NCBI GenBank assembly: GCA_017619445.1
Contig: JAFZSI010000052.1
Location: 1-38,390, forward strand
DNA: 38,390 nucleotides
Reading direction: 5' to 3'
Source: Prevotella sp.
GTDB lineage: Bacteria > Bacteroidota > Bacteroidia > Bacteroidales > Bacteroidaceae
Shown here: piece by piece, positions 24,074 through 31,783 of the stretch
Numbering within the stretch: position 1 is the stretch's first letter
How the letters are laid out: each line of letters starts with the position of its first letter
Program-made: the position numbers and the translations under genes
The notes under the pieces: generated by a model
Told to the model about the DNA's origin: nothing
Databases searched by the model: none
The model's input: only the letters and a program-made list of their open reading frames with translations

Positions 24074-25771
24074 CTACCCTTCCATCAATTTCCTGTAGCG
24101 GATGCGTTTGGGCTCCTCAAGGCCCAGACGTTGGGCCTTGTTGACCTCATACTCGCTGTAGTTGCCCTCGAAATAAAAGACACGTCCTTCGCCTTCGAAT
24201 GCAAGAATGTGCGTGCAGATGCGGTCGAGGAACCAACGGTCGTGGCTGATGATGACGGCACAGCCTGCAAAGGCCTCCAATCCTTCCTCCAAGGCTCGGA
24301 GAGTGTTGACGTCGATGTCGTTGGTGGGCTCGTCAAGCAGGAGCACGTTGCCCTCCTGTTTCAGGGCGATGGCAAGGTGCAGACGGTTGCGTTCACCGCC
24401 GGAGAGTACGGCGCACTTCTTTTCCTGGTCGGCACCGCTGAAATTGAATCTTGACAGATAGGCGCGCACGTTGACGTCCCTGCCTCCCATGCGCAGGGTC
24501 TCGTTGCCCTGGCTCACCACCTGATAGACAGTTTTATCGGCTGCTATGTCTTTGTGCTGTTGGTCAACATAACTGATGCGCACGGTCTCACCAATGGCAA
24601 ACGTGCCGTGGTCGGCCTGCTCCATGCCCATGATGAGACGGAACAGGGTGGTTTTTCCTGCACCGTTGGGACCAATAACACCCACAATGCCGTTGGGTGG
24701 CAGCATGAAGTTGAGGTCGCTGAAGAGCACTTTCTCATCGTATGCCTTAGCCACATGCTCGGCCTCTATCACCTTGTTGCCAAGGCGCGGTCCGTTGGGG
24801 ATGAATATCTCCAGCTTTTCCTCTTTCTGTTTCTGTTCCTCGTTGAGCATGGACTCATAGCTGTTCAGACGTGCTTTTCCCTTGGCATGACGGGCCTTCG
24901 GGGCCATGCGAACCCACTCCAGCTCGCGCTCAAGAGTCTTACGACGTTTCGAGGCAGCCTTTTCCTCTAATGCCAACCGTTGGCTTTTCTGTTCAAGCCA
25001 CGACGAATAGTTGCCCCGCCAGGGTATTCCCTCTCCGCGGTCGAGCTCAAGAATCCATTCAGCCACATCGTCGAGGAAATAACGGTCGTGGGTGACGGCA
25101 ATTACTGTGCCCTCGTATTGCTGCAAGTGCTGTTCCAGCCAGTCAATGCTTTCTGCGTCAAGATGGTTGGTAGGCTCGTCGAGCAGCAGTACGTCGGGTT
25201 TTTGCAGGAGCAGGCGGCAGAGAGCCACGCGGCGACGCTCACCACCCGAGAGATTCACCACACTTCGGTCGCCAGCTGGGCAGTTGAGCGCAGCCATTGC
25301 ACGGTCGAGTTTCGAGTCCATGTTCCACGCGTCGGTAGCATCGATGATATCCTGAAGTTCCGCCTGACGGTTCATCAGTTTCTCCATCTTGTCCGCATCC
25401 TCGTAGTATTCGGGAAGGCCGAATTTCACGTTGATGTCGTCGTACTCTGCCAAGGCGTCATACACATGCTGAACACCTTCCATCACATTCTCCTTGACGG
25501 TCTTCGTCTCGTCAAGCGGAGGGTCCTGCGGCAGGTAGCCCACCGAATAACCCGGACTCCACACCACATGTCCCTGATATTTGTCGTCAAGGCCAGCGAT
25601 GATTTTCATGAGCGTGGACTTTCCGGCACCATTCAGTCCGATGATGCCAATCTTTGCCCCATAGAAAAAACTGAGGTAAATGTTCTTGAGCACTTGTTTC
25701 TGGTTCTGCTGAATGGTCTTGCTCACTCCGACCATCGAGAAAATCACTTTCTTGTCGTCAACGGTTGCCAT
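24074..25771 (-). CDS. ettA: ABC-F protein EttA (energy-dependent translational throttle)
   Basis: The 565-residue protein has two ABC ATPase domains: Walker A GLNGAGKST and GPNGAGKTT, signature LSGGERRRV and LSGGERNRL, and Walker B with LLLDEPTNHLD and LLLDEPTNDID. There are no membrane segments. Between them lies the charged P-site tRNA-interaction linker. Length and wording match EttA (about 555 in E. coli), which binds the ribosomal E site and gates entry into elongation according to ATP/ADP. It lies 100 nt downstream of the CDF transporter on the same strand, with a repeat-filled spacer. Confidence 0.93.
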   Translation of the reverse strand: MATVDDKKVIFSMVGVSKTIQQNQKQVLKNIYLSFFYGAKIGIIGLNGAGKSTLMKIIAGLDDKYQGHVVWSPGYSVGYLPQDPPLDETKTVKENVMEGVQHVYDALAEYDDINVKFGLPEYYEDADKMEKLMNRQAELQDIIDATDAWNMDSKLDRAMAALNCPAGDRSVVNLSGGERRRVALCRLLLQKPDVLLLDEPTNHLDAESIDWLEQHLQQYEGTVIAVTHDRYFLDDVAEWILELDRGEGIPWRGNYSSWLEQKSQRLALEEKAASKRRKTLERELEWVRMAPKARHAKGKARLNSYESMLNEEQKQKEEKLEIFIPNGPRLGNKVIEAEHVAKAYDEKVLFSDLNFMLPPNGIVGVIGPNGAGKTTLFRLIMGMEQADHGTFAIGETVRISYVDQQHKDIAADKTVYQVVSQGNETLRMGGRDVNVRAYLSRFNFSGADQEKKCAVLSGGERNRLHLAIALKQEGNVLLLDEPTNDIDVNTLRALEEGLEAFAGCAVIISHDRWFLDRICTHILAFEGEGRVFYFEGNYSEYEVNKAQRLGLEEPKRIRYRKLMEG

Positions 25772-25784
25772 GGCATTATTTATT

Positions 25785-25866
25785 TACAATTTGACAATTT
25801 ACAATTTACTATTTATTTCTTCATTTGACAATTTGACAATTTCTCCTTTACTCCTTTACTCCTTTC
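25785..25866 (-). repeat. Low-complexity spacer upstream of ettA
   Basis: Read toward ettA, the spacer has GGAGTAAAGGAGTAAAGGAG followed by repeated AATTGTCAAATTGT and AAATAGTAAATTGT units. Similar units occur at 23117-23172 and 28944-29085. Confidence 0.6.
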
Positions 25867-25871
25867 ATTTC

Positions 25872-26762
25872 TCATTTCTTCGGCACAGGTTCCACGTGCA
25901 GGGTTACGTGGGTAGATTCACCGAAATATTCTTTCAGTTTTCGTTCAATCACAGAAGCCTTGTCGTGCGCTTCTTTCAGCGACAAGTTACCGTCCATGCG
26001 TATATGCGACTCAATGGCAATGCGGTTGCCAATGCGGCGTGTGCGCAGGTTGTGGGGCTCACAAACTCCAGCAACGGAAAGCATAATCTGTTCTATCTCG
26101 CGCTCCGTGTCAGCAGGCAGCGAACCCTCCGTCAGCTCGCTAATGCTCGTCTTCATCAGTTCCCAAGCCACCTTCACCAACATCAAGCCTATCACCACCG
26201 AGGCCAAAGGGTCGAGTACCGCCCATCGGTTGCCCAACAGAATGGCACCGCCAATGCCTATGGCTGCGCCTATAGACGAGAAGGCATCGCTGCGGTGATG
26301 CCATGCGTTGGCAGTCACAGCCTGTGAGTTAAGCTCGCGACCCTTGCGGGCCGTATATTGATAGAGCAGCTCTTTGACCACAATAGACAGAAGTGCAGCC
26401 CACAACGCCAACTTACCCGGCGTCTGCAACTGCTCACCACCCACCCATGCGGCAAACTTCATCAGCCCAGACACAATGATACCCATTGCAGCTGCCGCCA
26501 AGGCAAGTCCAATGACCGACGAGGCAAGCGTCTCAAACTTACCGTGACCATAGTCGTGCGACTCATCCTGCGGCCTTGCGCTGATGTTGACAAACACAAT
26601 CACTATCAAGTCGGTGATAAAGTCAGACAAAGAATGCACGGCATCGGCTATCATGGCCGCACTGTGTCCCAACAGTCCAGCCACGAACTTGAATACGAGC
26701 AGCAGCACATTGCCAAGGCTGCCCACAAGCGTCACCCTATAGATTTCTTTCTCTCGTGTCAA
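25872..26762 (-). CDS. Cation diffusion facilitator family transporter
   Basis: The 296-residue protein is a CDF inner-membrane divalent-metal/proton antiporter with about six membrane segments and a cytoplasmic C-terminal domain. Metal-site pairs are visible as ADAVHSLSDFITD and HHRSDAFSS, with HDYGHGKFE between. The frame is open 53 codons further upstream, but family similarity begins at LTREKEIYRVTLVGSLGN. Its first codon is TTG (26760-26762), taken as the start; no ATG is near. A canonical promoter lies only 8 nt upstream, which implies a leaderless or nearly leaderless mRNA. The metal is not readable. Confidence 0.88.
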   Translation of the reverse strand: MTREKEIYRVTLVGSLGNVLLLVFKFVAGLLGHSAAMIADAVHSLSDFITDLIVIVFVNISARPQDESHDYGHGKFETLASSVIGLALAAAAMGIIVSGLMKFAAWVGGEQLQTPGKLALWAALLSIVVKELLYQYTARKGRELNSQAVTANAWHHRSDAFSSIGAAIGIGGAILLGNRWAVLDPLASVVIGLMLVKVAWELMKTSISELTEGSLPADTEREIEQIMLSVAGVCEPHNLRTRRIGNRIAIESHIRMDGNLSLKEAHDKASVIERKLKEYFGESTHVTLHVEPVPKK

Positions 26763-26770
26763 TCCGAATG

Positions 26771-26802
26771 CAAAGATAATGCAATTTATCTCAATACCCA
26801 AG
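26771..26802 (-). promoter_or_regulatory. Promoter immediately upstream of the CDF gene
   Basis: On the minus strand CTTG (26799-26802), a 20-nt spacer and TATCTTTG (26771-26778) fit the -33/-7 consensus. The -7 element ends 8 nt before the TTG start codon. Confidence 0.65.
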
Positions 26803-26931
26803 CAGATTTGCAGAAAAAAAAACCTGCCACAAATTATAATGCTTTGAACAATTCCATCAGAGCATTCCTTTGCATTCGTAAAGCATAGAGTTACGCCAAC
26901 AAAGCTACACTTTGTTTTCATAAAGCATAGG

Positions 26932-26967
26932 TTTAGGAAAAAATTCTCTAGAAAATTTGAACGTAAC
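26932..26967. repeat. 36-bp palindromic element, copy 3
   Basis: The outer arms are TTTAGG and CGTAAC around a CTCTAGAAAATT core. It has the same length and layout as the copies at 9988, 10073 and 27016. Confidence 0.7.
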
Positions 26968-27015
26968 TCTTAGGGTTGCGCTGACAATGCTACACTTTGT
27001 TTTCATAAAGTATAG

Positions 27016-27051
27016 GTTTACGAATAAATTCTCTAGAAAATTTGACCGTAA
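27016..27051. repeat. 36-bp palindromic element, copy 4
   Basis: The outer arms are TTTACG and CGTAAC around CTCTAGAAAATT. It lies in the second unit of the 85-bp tandem repeat. Confidence 0.7.
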
Positions 27052-27125
27052 CTCTTAGGGTTGCGCTGACATCATAAAAAAGCAGGGTTCTAAATGCAGG
27101 TGTGGAGCAAACAAATGGCCAAACA

Positions 27126-27157
27126 TTTGGCTTATTGTGGAAAAACGCTTAACTTTG
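27126..27157 (+). promoter_or_regulatory. Canonical promoter of ispE
   Basis: TTTG (27126-27129), a 20-nt spacer and TAACTTTG (27150-27157) fit the consensus, about 70 nt before the ispE ATG. Confidence 0.75.
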
Positions 27158-27228
27158 CAGAGACAACCATAAACAGAGAAGGATGTTAAGTGAATTTTGT
27201 AAATAACACTGACAAACCAACCCGAACC

Positions 27229-28098
27229 ATGCAAATATCTCCCTGCGCAAAAATCAATTTAGGACTGAATGTGGTGAGTCGCCGTAGCGACGGTTACCAC
27301 AACCTGGAAACGGTTTTCTACCCCGTGCCGCTGTTTGACTCGCTCAGTATTGAGCCGCTGCCCGACGGTGCAGACAGTTGTCTCACGGTGACGGGCCTAC
27401 AAAACGCCAACGAATTGGGCGATGCGGAGAAAAACCTTGTGATGCGCGCCTACCGTATGCTGGAAAAAGACTTCAACCTGCCTCCTGTACACATCACGCT
27501 CGGCAAGCATATTCCCATGCAGGCGGGCTTGGGCGGCGGAAGCAGCGACGGAGCATACACGCTGCGCCTGCTGAACAGCCTGTTTGAGTTGGGATTGACG
27601 GACGAGATGTTGCGTGGCTATGCTGCGCGTTTGGGTGCCGACTGCCCGTTCTTCATCACCGCCACGCCAGCATATGCCGAGGGCATTGGCGACAGGCTCA
27701 TGCCGGTGCCGCTCTCTCTGCAGGGCTGGCAACTGGTTGTTGTCAAGCCGCCCGTAGCCGTCTCCACCCGCGAGGCATACGCAGGCATTACGCCAAGAAA
27801 GCCGCTGAAATGTTGCCGCGATGTGGTGATGCAACCCGTGAACACGTGGCGCGGGGAACTGGTGAACGATTTTGAGGAGAGTATTTTTGCGCTGCATCCC
27901 GAGATTGCTGCCGTCAAGCAACGCCTGTATGACTTGGGAGCTGTGTATGCGGTGATGAGTGGCAGCGGCAGCAGTGTGGTGGGGTTGTTCGATAATTCTA
28001 CGAACATAAGTACACGCCTAACAGATTCCATGAAGGAGTTTGAGGGTTGTTTTACAAAAATAGTAAACCTCCCCCCGGCCCCTCCAAAGGAGGGGTGA
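27229..28098 (+). CDS. ispE: 4-diphosphocytidyl-2-C-methyl-D-erythritol kinase
   Basis: The 289-residue GHMP kinase phosphorylates CDP-methylerythritol in the MEP isoprenoid pathway. Visible features are the N-terminal AKINLGLNVVSRRSDGYHN, the ATP-binding PMQAGLGGGSSDGAY and the late VMSGSGSSVVGLF. A GTG at 27190 would add 13 residues, but family similarity starts at MQISPCAKINLGL, so the ATG at 27229 is used. The final residues (LPPAPPKEG) are translated from a C/G-rich intergenic hairpin element, so the original stop has probably been lost or displaced. Confidence 0.95.
   Translation: MQISPCAKINLGLNVVSRRSDGYHNLETVFYPVPLFDSLSIEPLPDGADSCLTVTGLQNANELGDAEKNLVMRAYRMLEKDFNLPPVHITLGKHIPMQAGLGGGSSDGAYTLRLLNSLFELGLTDEMLRGYAARLGADCPFFITATPAYAEGIGDRLMPVPLSLQGWQLVVVKPPVAVSTREAYAGITPRKPLKCCRDVVMQPVNTWRGELVNDFEESIFALHPEIAAVKQRLYDLGAVYAVMSGSGSSVVGLFDNSTNISTRLTDSMKEFEGCFTKIVNLPPAPPKEG
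28068..28095. repeat. C-rich/G-rich hairpin element at the ispE 3' end
   Basis: A C-rich run leads to CCCCTCC (28079-28085), AAA and GGAGGGG (28089-28095), a 7-bp GC stem. I recall this kind of element as common between Bacteroidales genes. Here it overlaps the last codons of ispE. Confidence 0.6.
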
Positions 28099-28129
28099 TA
28101 GCGCTGTAGGGGTGTAAATCAACACAAAA

Positions 28130-28189
28130 AAAGAGGTACAGAGGCTTTGAATGATGCTGTTTCCAATTCAAAAAACTCTGTACCTCTTT
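28130..28189. terminator. Bidirectional terminator between ispE and the DnaJ-like gene
   Basis: AAAGAGGTACAGAG (28130-28143) pairs perfectly with CTCTGTACCTCTTT (28176-28189). The loop holds a smaller TTTGAAT/ATTCAAA stem. A-rich and T-rich flanks suit termination of the convergent genes on both strands. Confidence 0.85.
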
Positions 28190-28213
28190 ATATATATGTA
28201 CTAACCATTCCAC

Positions 28214-28933
28214 CTATAATATATTGGCCAGGGCAGCGCGTTGCTGTTCTGTAAGTTTCGGCAACACCACCTGATAGGTGATAATGAGGTCAGTATGACC
28301 ACCTGTGGGCAACGGTTTTCCCTTGCCCCGCAGACGTACTTTGGTGCCGTTTTGTGTGGAAGGCTTTACTTTCAGTTTTACTTTCGAGCCTGTAGGCAGC
28401 TGGATAAACACCTCGCCGCCCAACAAGGCTGTCTTCAGGTCGAGTTTCACAGTAGAGAGAGTTTCGGTGGGCTGACTGAAATCAGAGAATCCGTCGAAGC
28501 CAGAACTGCGGCCATAACCCGAACTGCGGTTAAAGCCTGCACCACCCGCAGACTGTGCACCGTTGGCACGGGAGCCGAACAGCTGCTCGAAGAAACTGCT
28601 GAAACCGCCCCCGCTGCCGAAAGTACTGAAGTCAAAGCCGTCGAAAGGAGAGCCGTTGCCGCTCCACTGGCCACCAAAGCCGCCAGCACCTTTCTCAAAG
28701 GCCTCGGCCTGCCGCCATTGCTCGCCATACTGGTCGTATTTCTTTCGCTTCTCGGGGTCGTTCAACACGTCGTAAGCTTCGTTCAGCGCCTGGAACTTCG
28801 CCTTTGCCTTCGGATCATCGGGATGCAGGTCGGGATGAAACTGCTTGGCACGTTTCAGATAGGCTTTCTTGACATCCTTCTGCGGAATGTCCTTACTGAC
28901 GCCCAGAATCTTGTAATAGTCTATGAATGCCAT
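28214..28933 (-). CDS. DnaJ-class co-chaperone without zinc finger (CbpA-like)
   Basis: The 239-residue protein has an N-terminal J domain (residues 1-70) with the HPD motif in FHPDLHPDD, which stimulates DnaK ATPase. A Gly/Phe-rich linker follows at about residues 80-150, then one C-terminal substrate-binding domain with [19 protein letters not shown]. There are no CxxCxGxG repeats, so it is class B. It is shorter than E. coli CbpA (about 306) because the second C-terminal domain appears to be missing; the protein ends at [13 protein letters not shown]. The spacer upstream is full of tandem repeats. Confidence 0.9.
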   Translation of the reverse strand: MAFIDYYKILGVSKDIPQKDVKKAYLKRAKQFHPDLHPDDPKAKAKFQALNEAYDVLNDPEKRKKYDQYGEQWRQAEAFEKGAGGFGGQWSGNGSPFDGFDFSTFGSGGGFSSFFEQLFGSRANGAQSAGGAGFNRSSGYGRSSGFDGFSDFSQPTETLSTVKLDLKTALLGGEVFIQLPTGSKVKLKVKPSTQNGTKVRLRGKGKPLPTGGHTDLIITYQVVLPKLTEQQRAALANIL

Positions 28934-28943
28934 GATATCTAAT

Positions 28944-29085
28944 ATTTTACTATTTTACTATTTTACTATTTATTTATCGCGGGGGTACGGAGGTACGAGG
29001 TACGGAGGTACGAGATTACCTCCTTTACTCCTTCTCTCCTTTACTCCTTCTCTCCTTTACTCCTTCTCTCCTTTACTCCTTCTAT
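28944..29085 (-). repeat. Cluster of short tandem repeats upstream of the DnaJ-like gene
   Basis: Three types follow each other. ATTTTACT is repeated about three times at 28944-28967. GGTACGGAGGTACGAG-like units lie at 28984-29014. A 16-bp unit, AGAAGGAGTAAAGGAG on the minus strand, is repeated four times at 29022-29085. All lie in the predicted leader of the DnaJ-like transcript. Confidence 0.85.
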
Positions 29086-29131
29086 AAAATATTAAATGCA
29101 AAAAACGTGCCGAACATGGTGGTTTTATCAA

Positions 29132-29139
29132 CAAAAATA
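29132..29139 (-). promoter_or_regulatory. Candidate -7 element for the DnaJ-like gene
   Basis: The minus strand reads TATTTTTG. It would give a leader of about 190 nt containing the tandem repeats. No good -33 element is seen. Confidence 0.4.
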
Positions 29140-29141
29140 TG

Positions 29142-29149
29142 TACTTTTG
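29142..29149 (+). promoter_or_regulatory. -7 element for the 5'-nucleotidase gene
   Basis: TACTTTTG matches TAnnTTTG, 20 nt before the ATG at 29169. It is back to back with the candidate element for the divergent DnaJ-like gene. The -33 region is weak (GGTTTTATC). Confidence 0.55.
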
Positions 29150-29168
29150 TGGCAAAATTATTATTCCT

Positions 29169-30908
29169 ATGAAAAAACTCATCATCCTGTGTATGGCAGC
29201 TATTTGCTTCTCCACTACAACCATGGCAAAACAGAAAACAAAAACGGTTGACATCCGCGTCATTCAGACCAGCGACGTGCACGGATGCTTCTTTCCCTAC
29301 GACTTCATTTCGCGCAAGCCAAAGAGCGGCACACTGGCGCGTGTCAGCACCTACGTCAACAAGCTGCGCGAACAGTATGGCGACCGCCTGCTGCTGCTCG
29401 ACAACGGCGACATTCTGCAAGGTCAGCCCACATGCTACTACTGTAACTTCGTAAAGCCTGAGATACCCAACGTGGCAGCGGAGGTTATCAACTATCTGGG
29501 CTACGACGCGCAGACCATGGGCAACCACGACGTGGAGACGGGCCACGCGGTGTATGACAAATGGATTAGTGAGGTGAAATGCCCCATGCTTGGCGCAAAC
29601 ATCATTGACACCAGCACCGGAGAACCATACGTGAAACCTTACGTAGTGTTCGTCCGCGACGGCATCAAGATAGCTGTCCTGGGCATGCTCACTCCCGCCA
29701 TCCCCAACTGGCTGGGCGAGCACCTGTGGAGCGGACTGCGGTTTGAGGAGATGGTCAGTTCGTGCCGCAAATGGGTGGATATCATTCAGGAAAAAGAGAA
29801 GCCCGACGTGCTGATAGGCCTCTTCCACTCAGGACGTGAAGGCGGCATACAGACAGCGGAATACGATGAGGACGCAACGACAAAAGTGGCGCAGCAGATT
29901 GAAGGCTTTGACTTGATACTGTACGGACACGACCATGTGCGCTACGAAGGCAGCGTGAAAAATCCGTCGGGCCGCAACGTTATTCTGCTCGACCCGTCGA
30001 GCAACGCCATCTATGTAGCCGACGCAAGTATCAGTGTGACAAAGAAAGGAAAGAAACTGATAGACAAGAAGATAAGCGGCAAGGTGGTTGACGTGCGTGG
30101 CGAGGAGATTGACCAGCGTTACATACAGCATTTCCAGCCACAGATGGACAGCGTGAGTGCGTTTGTGGACAGAAAGATAGGCGTGTTCAAGAACACCATA
30201 CGCACCCGTGACTGCTACTTCGGCAATGCGGCCTTTACCGACTTCATCCACGACTTGCAGATGAAAATCACCAAGGCAGACATCTCGTTCAACGCACCCC
30301 TTTCGTTCGACACATCCATAAAGGCTGGCGAAGTGCGCATGAGCGACATGTTTAACCTCTACCGCTACGAGAACCAGATTTGTGTGCTCAAAATGACGGG
30401 CGAGGAAGTGCGCAAACACCTTGAGCTGAGCTACGACCGCTGGGTGAACACCATGCGCACGCCCGACGACCACATCATGCTGCTCAACGACGACGCACGT
30501 GAGGACCAGCAACGGTTTGGCTTCAAGAACCTCGCGTTCAATTTCGACAGTGCAGCGGGCATTGACTACGAGGTTGATGTAACCAAGCCCGATGGTCAGA
30601 AGGTCCGTGTGTTGCAGATGAGCAACGGACAGCCCTTCGACGAGCAAAAATGGTATCTTGTGGCCATGAACAGCTACAGAGCCAACGGCGGCGGCGAACT
30701 GCTCACCCTTGGCGCCGGCATTCCGCACGAGGAAATCAAGAACCGCATGGTATATGAGAGTGAGAAAGACCAGCGCTTCTATCTGACTCAAGAGATAGAA
30801 AAGGCTGGAGAGATGGACCCGCAGCCACACAACAACTGGCGCTTTGTGCCCGCAGAATGGGCAGAGCCAGCCCTGAAACGCGACCGCGAACTGATATTTG
30901 GGAAATAG
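29169..30908 (+). CDS. Secreted 5'-nucleotidase / 2',3'-cyclic phosphodiesterase family metallophosphoesterase
   Basis: The 579-residue protein has a signal peptide (MKKLIILC to TTTMA, about residues 1-20). The metallophosphoesterase motifs are DVHG, DNGDILQG, GNHD and YGHDH. A C-terminal 5'-nucleotidase domain includes NAAFTDFIHDL and MTGEEVRKHLELSYD. It would dephosphorylate nucleotides or cyclic nucleotides in the periplasm. The ATG at 29169 is preferred over one ten codons upstream because it begins the signal peptide. The nudC-like gene starts 2 nt after its stop, so the two are co-transcribed. Confidence 0.92.
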   Translation: MKKLIILCMAAICFSTTTMAKQKTKTVDIRVIQTSDVHGCFFPYDFISRKPKSGTLARVSTYVNKLREQYGDRLLLLDNGDILQGQPTCYYCNFVKPEIPNVAAEVINYLGYDAQTMGNHDVETGHAVYDKWISEVKCPMLGANIIDTSTGEPYVKPYVVFVRDGIKIAVLGMLTPAIPNWLGEHLWSGLRFEEMVSSCRKWVDIIQEKEKPDVLIGLFHSGREGGIQTAEYDEDATTKVAQQIEGFDLILYGHDHVRYEGSVKNPSGRNVILLDPSSNAIYVADASISVTKKGKKLIDKKISGKVVDVRGEEIDQRYIQHFQPQMDSVSAFVDRKIGVFKNTIRTRDCYFGNAAFTDFIHDLQMKITKADISFNAPLSFDTSIKAGEVRMSDMFNLYRYENQICVLKMTGEEVRKHLELSYDRWVNTMRTPDDHIMLLNDDAREDQQRFGFKNLAFNFDSAAGIDYEVDVTKPDGQKVRVLQMSNGQPFDEQKWYLVAMNSYRANGGGELLTLGAGIPHEEIKNRMVYESEKDQRFYLTQEIEKAGEMDPQPHNNWRFVPAEWAEPALKRDRELIFGK

Positions 30909-30910
30909 AC

Positions 30911-31717
30911 ATGAAATACGCTGAAAACACCACGTTTTGGTTTGTGTTCTGCAAGAGCGACCTGCTGCTGCAGAAACTTGGCGACGAAATCTACACCGTG
31001 CCTACGGGCGACACACCGCCCACGGAAGTAAAGCCCTGGACCACCATCCACGACATAGAAGTGCCCATGATGGACGGCATGAAGGCAAAGGCATACACCA
31101 TAGACATGCCCGTGACCGACCATCCACCCTACGAGATGTGCGGGCTGAGAGCCTCATACTATAAACTGCCGCGTGTGCTCTATCTGGCAGCAGGCAAATG
31201 CCAAGAAATCATGTACTGGGACCAAAACACCCGTTTCTGCGGGGTCTGTGGCGGACAGATGAAGATGCACACCAACATCTCAAAGCGTTGCGAGCAATGC
31301 GGCAAGGAAGTGTGGCCGCAGTTGGCCACCGCCATCATCGTACTTATACGCCGTGGAGAGGAGGTGCTGCTGGTTCATGCCAACAATTTCAAGCGGAATT
31401 TCTTTGGACTTGTAGCGGGATTCGTGGAAACAGGCGAGTCGTTGGAAGAAGCCGTGATACGAGAAGTAACCGAGGAGGTTGGAATAAACATAGCCAACAT
31501 CCAATACTTCGCAAGCCAGCCTTGGCCCTACCCCAGCGGACTGATGGTAGGCTTCACGGCCGATTACGTTAGCGGAGAAATAAAACTGCAGCGCAGCGAA
31601 CTGGCCGCAGGAGGCTGGTACAACAGGCACAACCTGCCCGAACTGCCCGAAAAACTCTCCATTGCGCGCCATCTGATAGACAGTTGGCTGGCCTCGTTCG
31701 ATGACGAGAAACAATAA
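30911..31717 (+). CDS. nudC: NAD+ diphosphatase (Nudix hydrolase)
   Basis: The 268-residue protein has a zinc ribbon (CGVCGG and CEQCGK), a Nudix box GFVETGESLEEAVIREVTEE followed by VGI, and SQPWPYPSGLM, the signature of NADH pyrophosphatases. It hydrolyses NAD(H) to NMN(H) and AMP and may also remove NAD caps from RNA. A longer frame begins at 30857 inside the previous gene, but the ATG at 30911 starts the family-like sequence. Pairing with a nucleotidase suggests nucleotide salvage, although the nucleotidase is exported and NudC is not. Confidence 0.93.
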   Translation: MKYAENTTFWFVFCKSDLLLQKLGDEIYTVPTGDTPPTEVKPWTTIHDIEVPMMDGMKAKAYTIDMPVTDHPPYEMCGLRASYYKLPRVLYLAAGKCQEIMYWDQNTRFCGVCGGQMKMHTNISKRCEQCGKEVWPQLATAIIVLIRRGEEVLLVHANNFKRNFFGLVAGFVETGESLEEAVIREVTEEVGINIANIQYFASQPWPYPSGLMVGFTADYVSGEIKLQRSELAAGGWYNRHNLPELPEKLSIARHLIDSWLASFDDEKQ

Positions 31718-31757
31718 ACAGGGCAAGTGGGTACTGTGAGCCCCGCGTTGCCCTGTT
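31718..31757. terminator. Hairpin between convergent nudC and the DUF4861 gene
   Basis: ACAGGGCAA (31718-31726) pairs with TTGCCCTGT (31748-31756). Including the last base of the nudC stop codon makes a 10-bp stem. The T tail is weak, so termination strength is uncertain. Confidence 0.6.
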
Positions 31758-31783
31758 CCATAGTATTCTCTGCATTCAGAAAG

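Larger units (their letters stand above)
26888..27071. repeat. Tandem repeat of about 85 bp, two copies plus a fragment
   Basis: The segment GCTACACTTTGTTTTCATAA occurs at 26904 and 26989, 85 bp apart, and the flanking bases repeat as well. A third partial copy starts near 27060. Each full copy carries one 36-bp palindrome. It fills the divergent spacer between the CDF gene and ispE. Confidence 0.8.

Noticed and set aside
24980-25828. 282-codon plus-strand frame over ettA
   Set aside because: Antisense shadow of a clear ABC-F gene.
26763-26921. 53-codon N-terminal extension of the CDF protein
   Set aside because: The extension contains the promoter and repeat DNA and has no family similarity; TTG at 26762 fits the family length.
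29829-30830. 333-codon minus-strand frame over the nucleotidase gene
   Set aside because: Antisense shadow of a gene with all metallophosphoesterase motifs.
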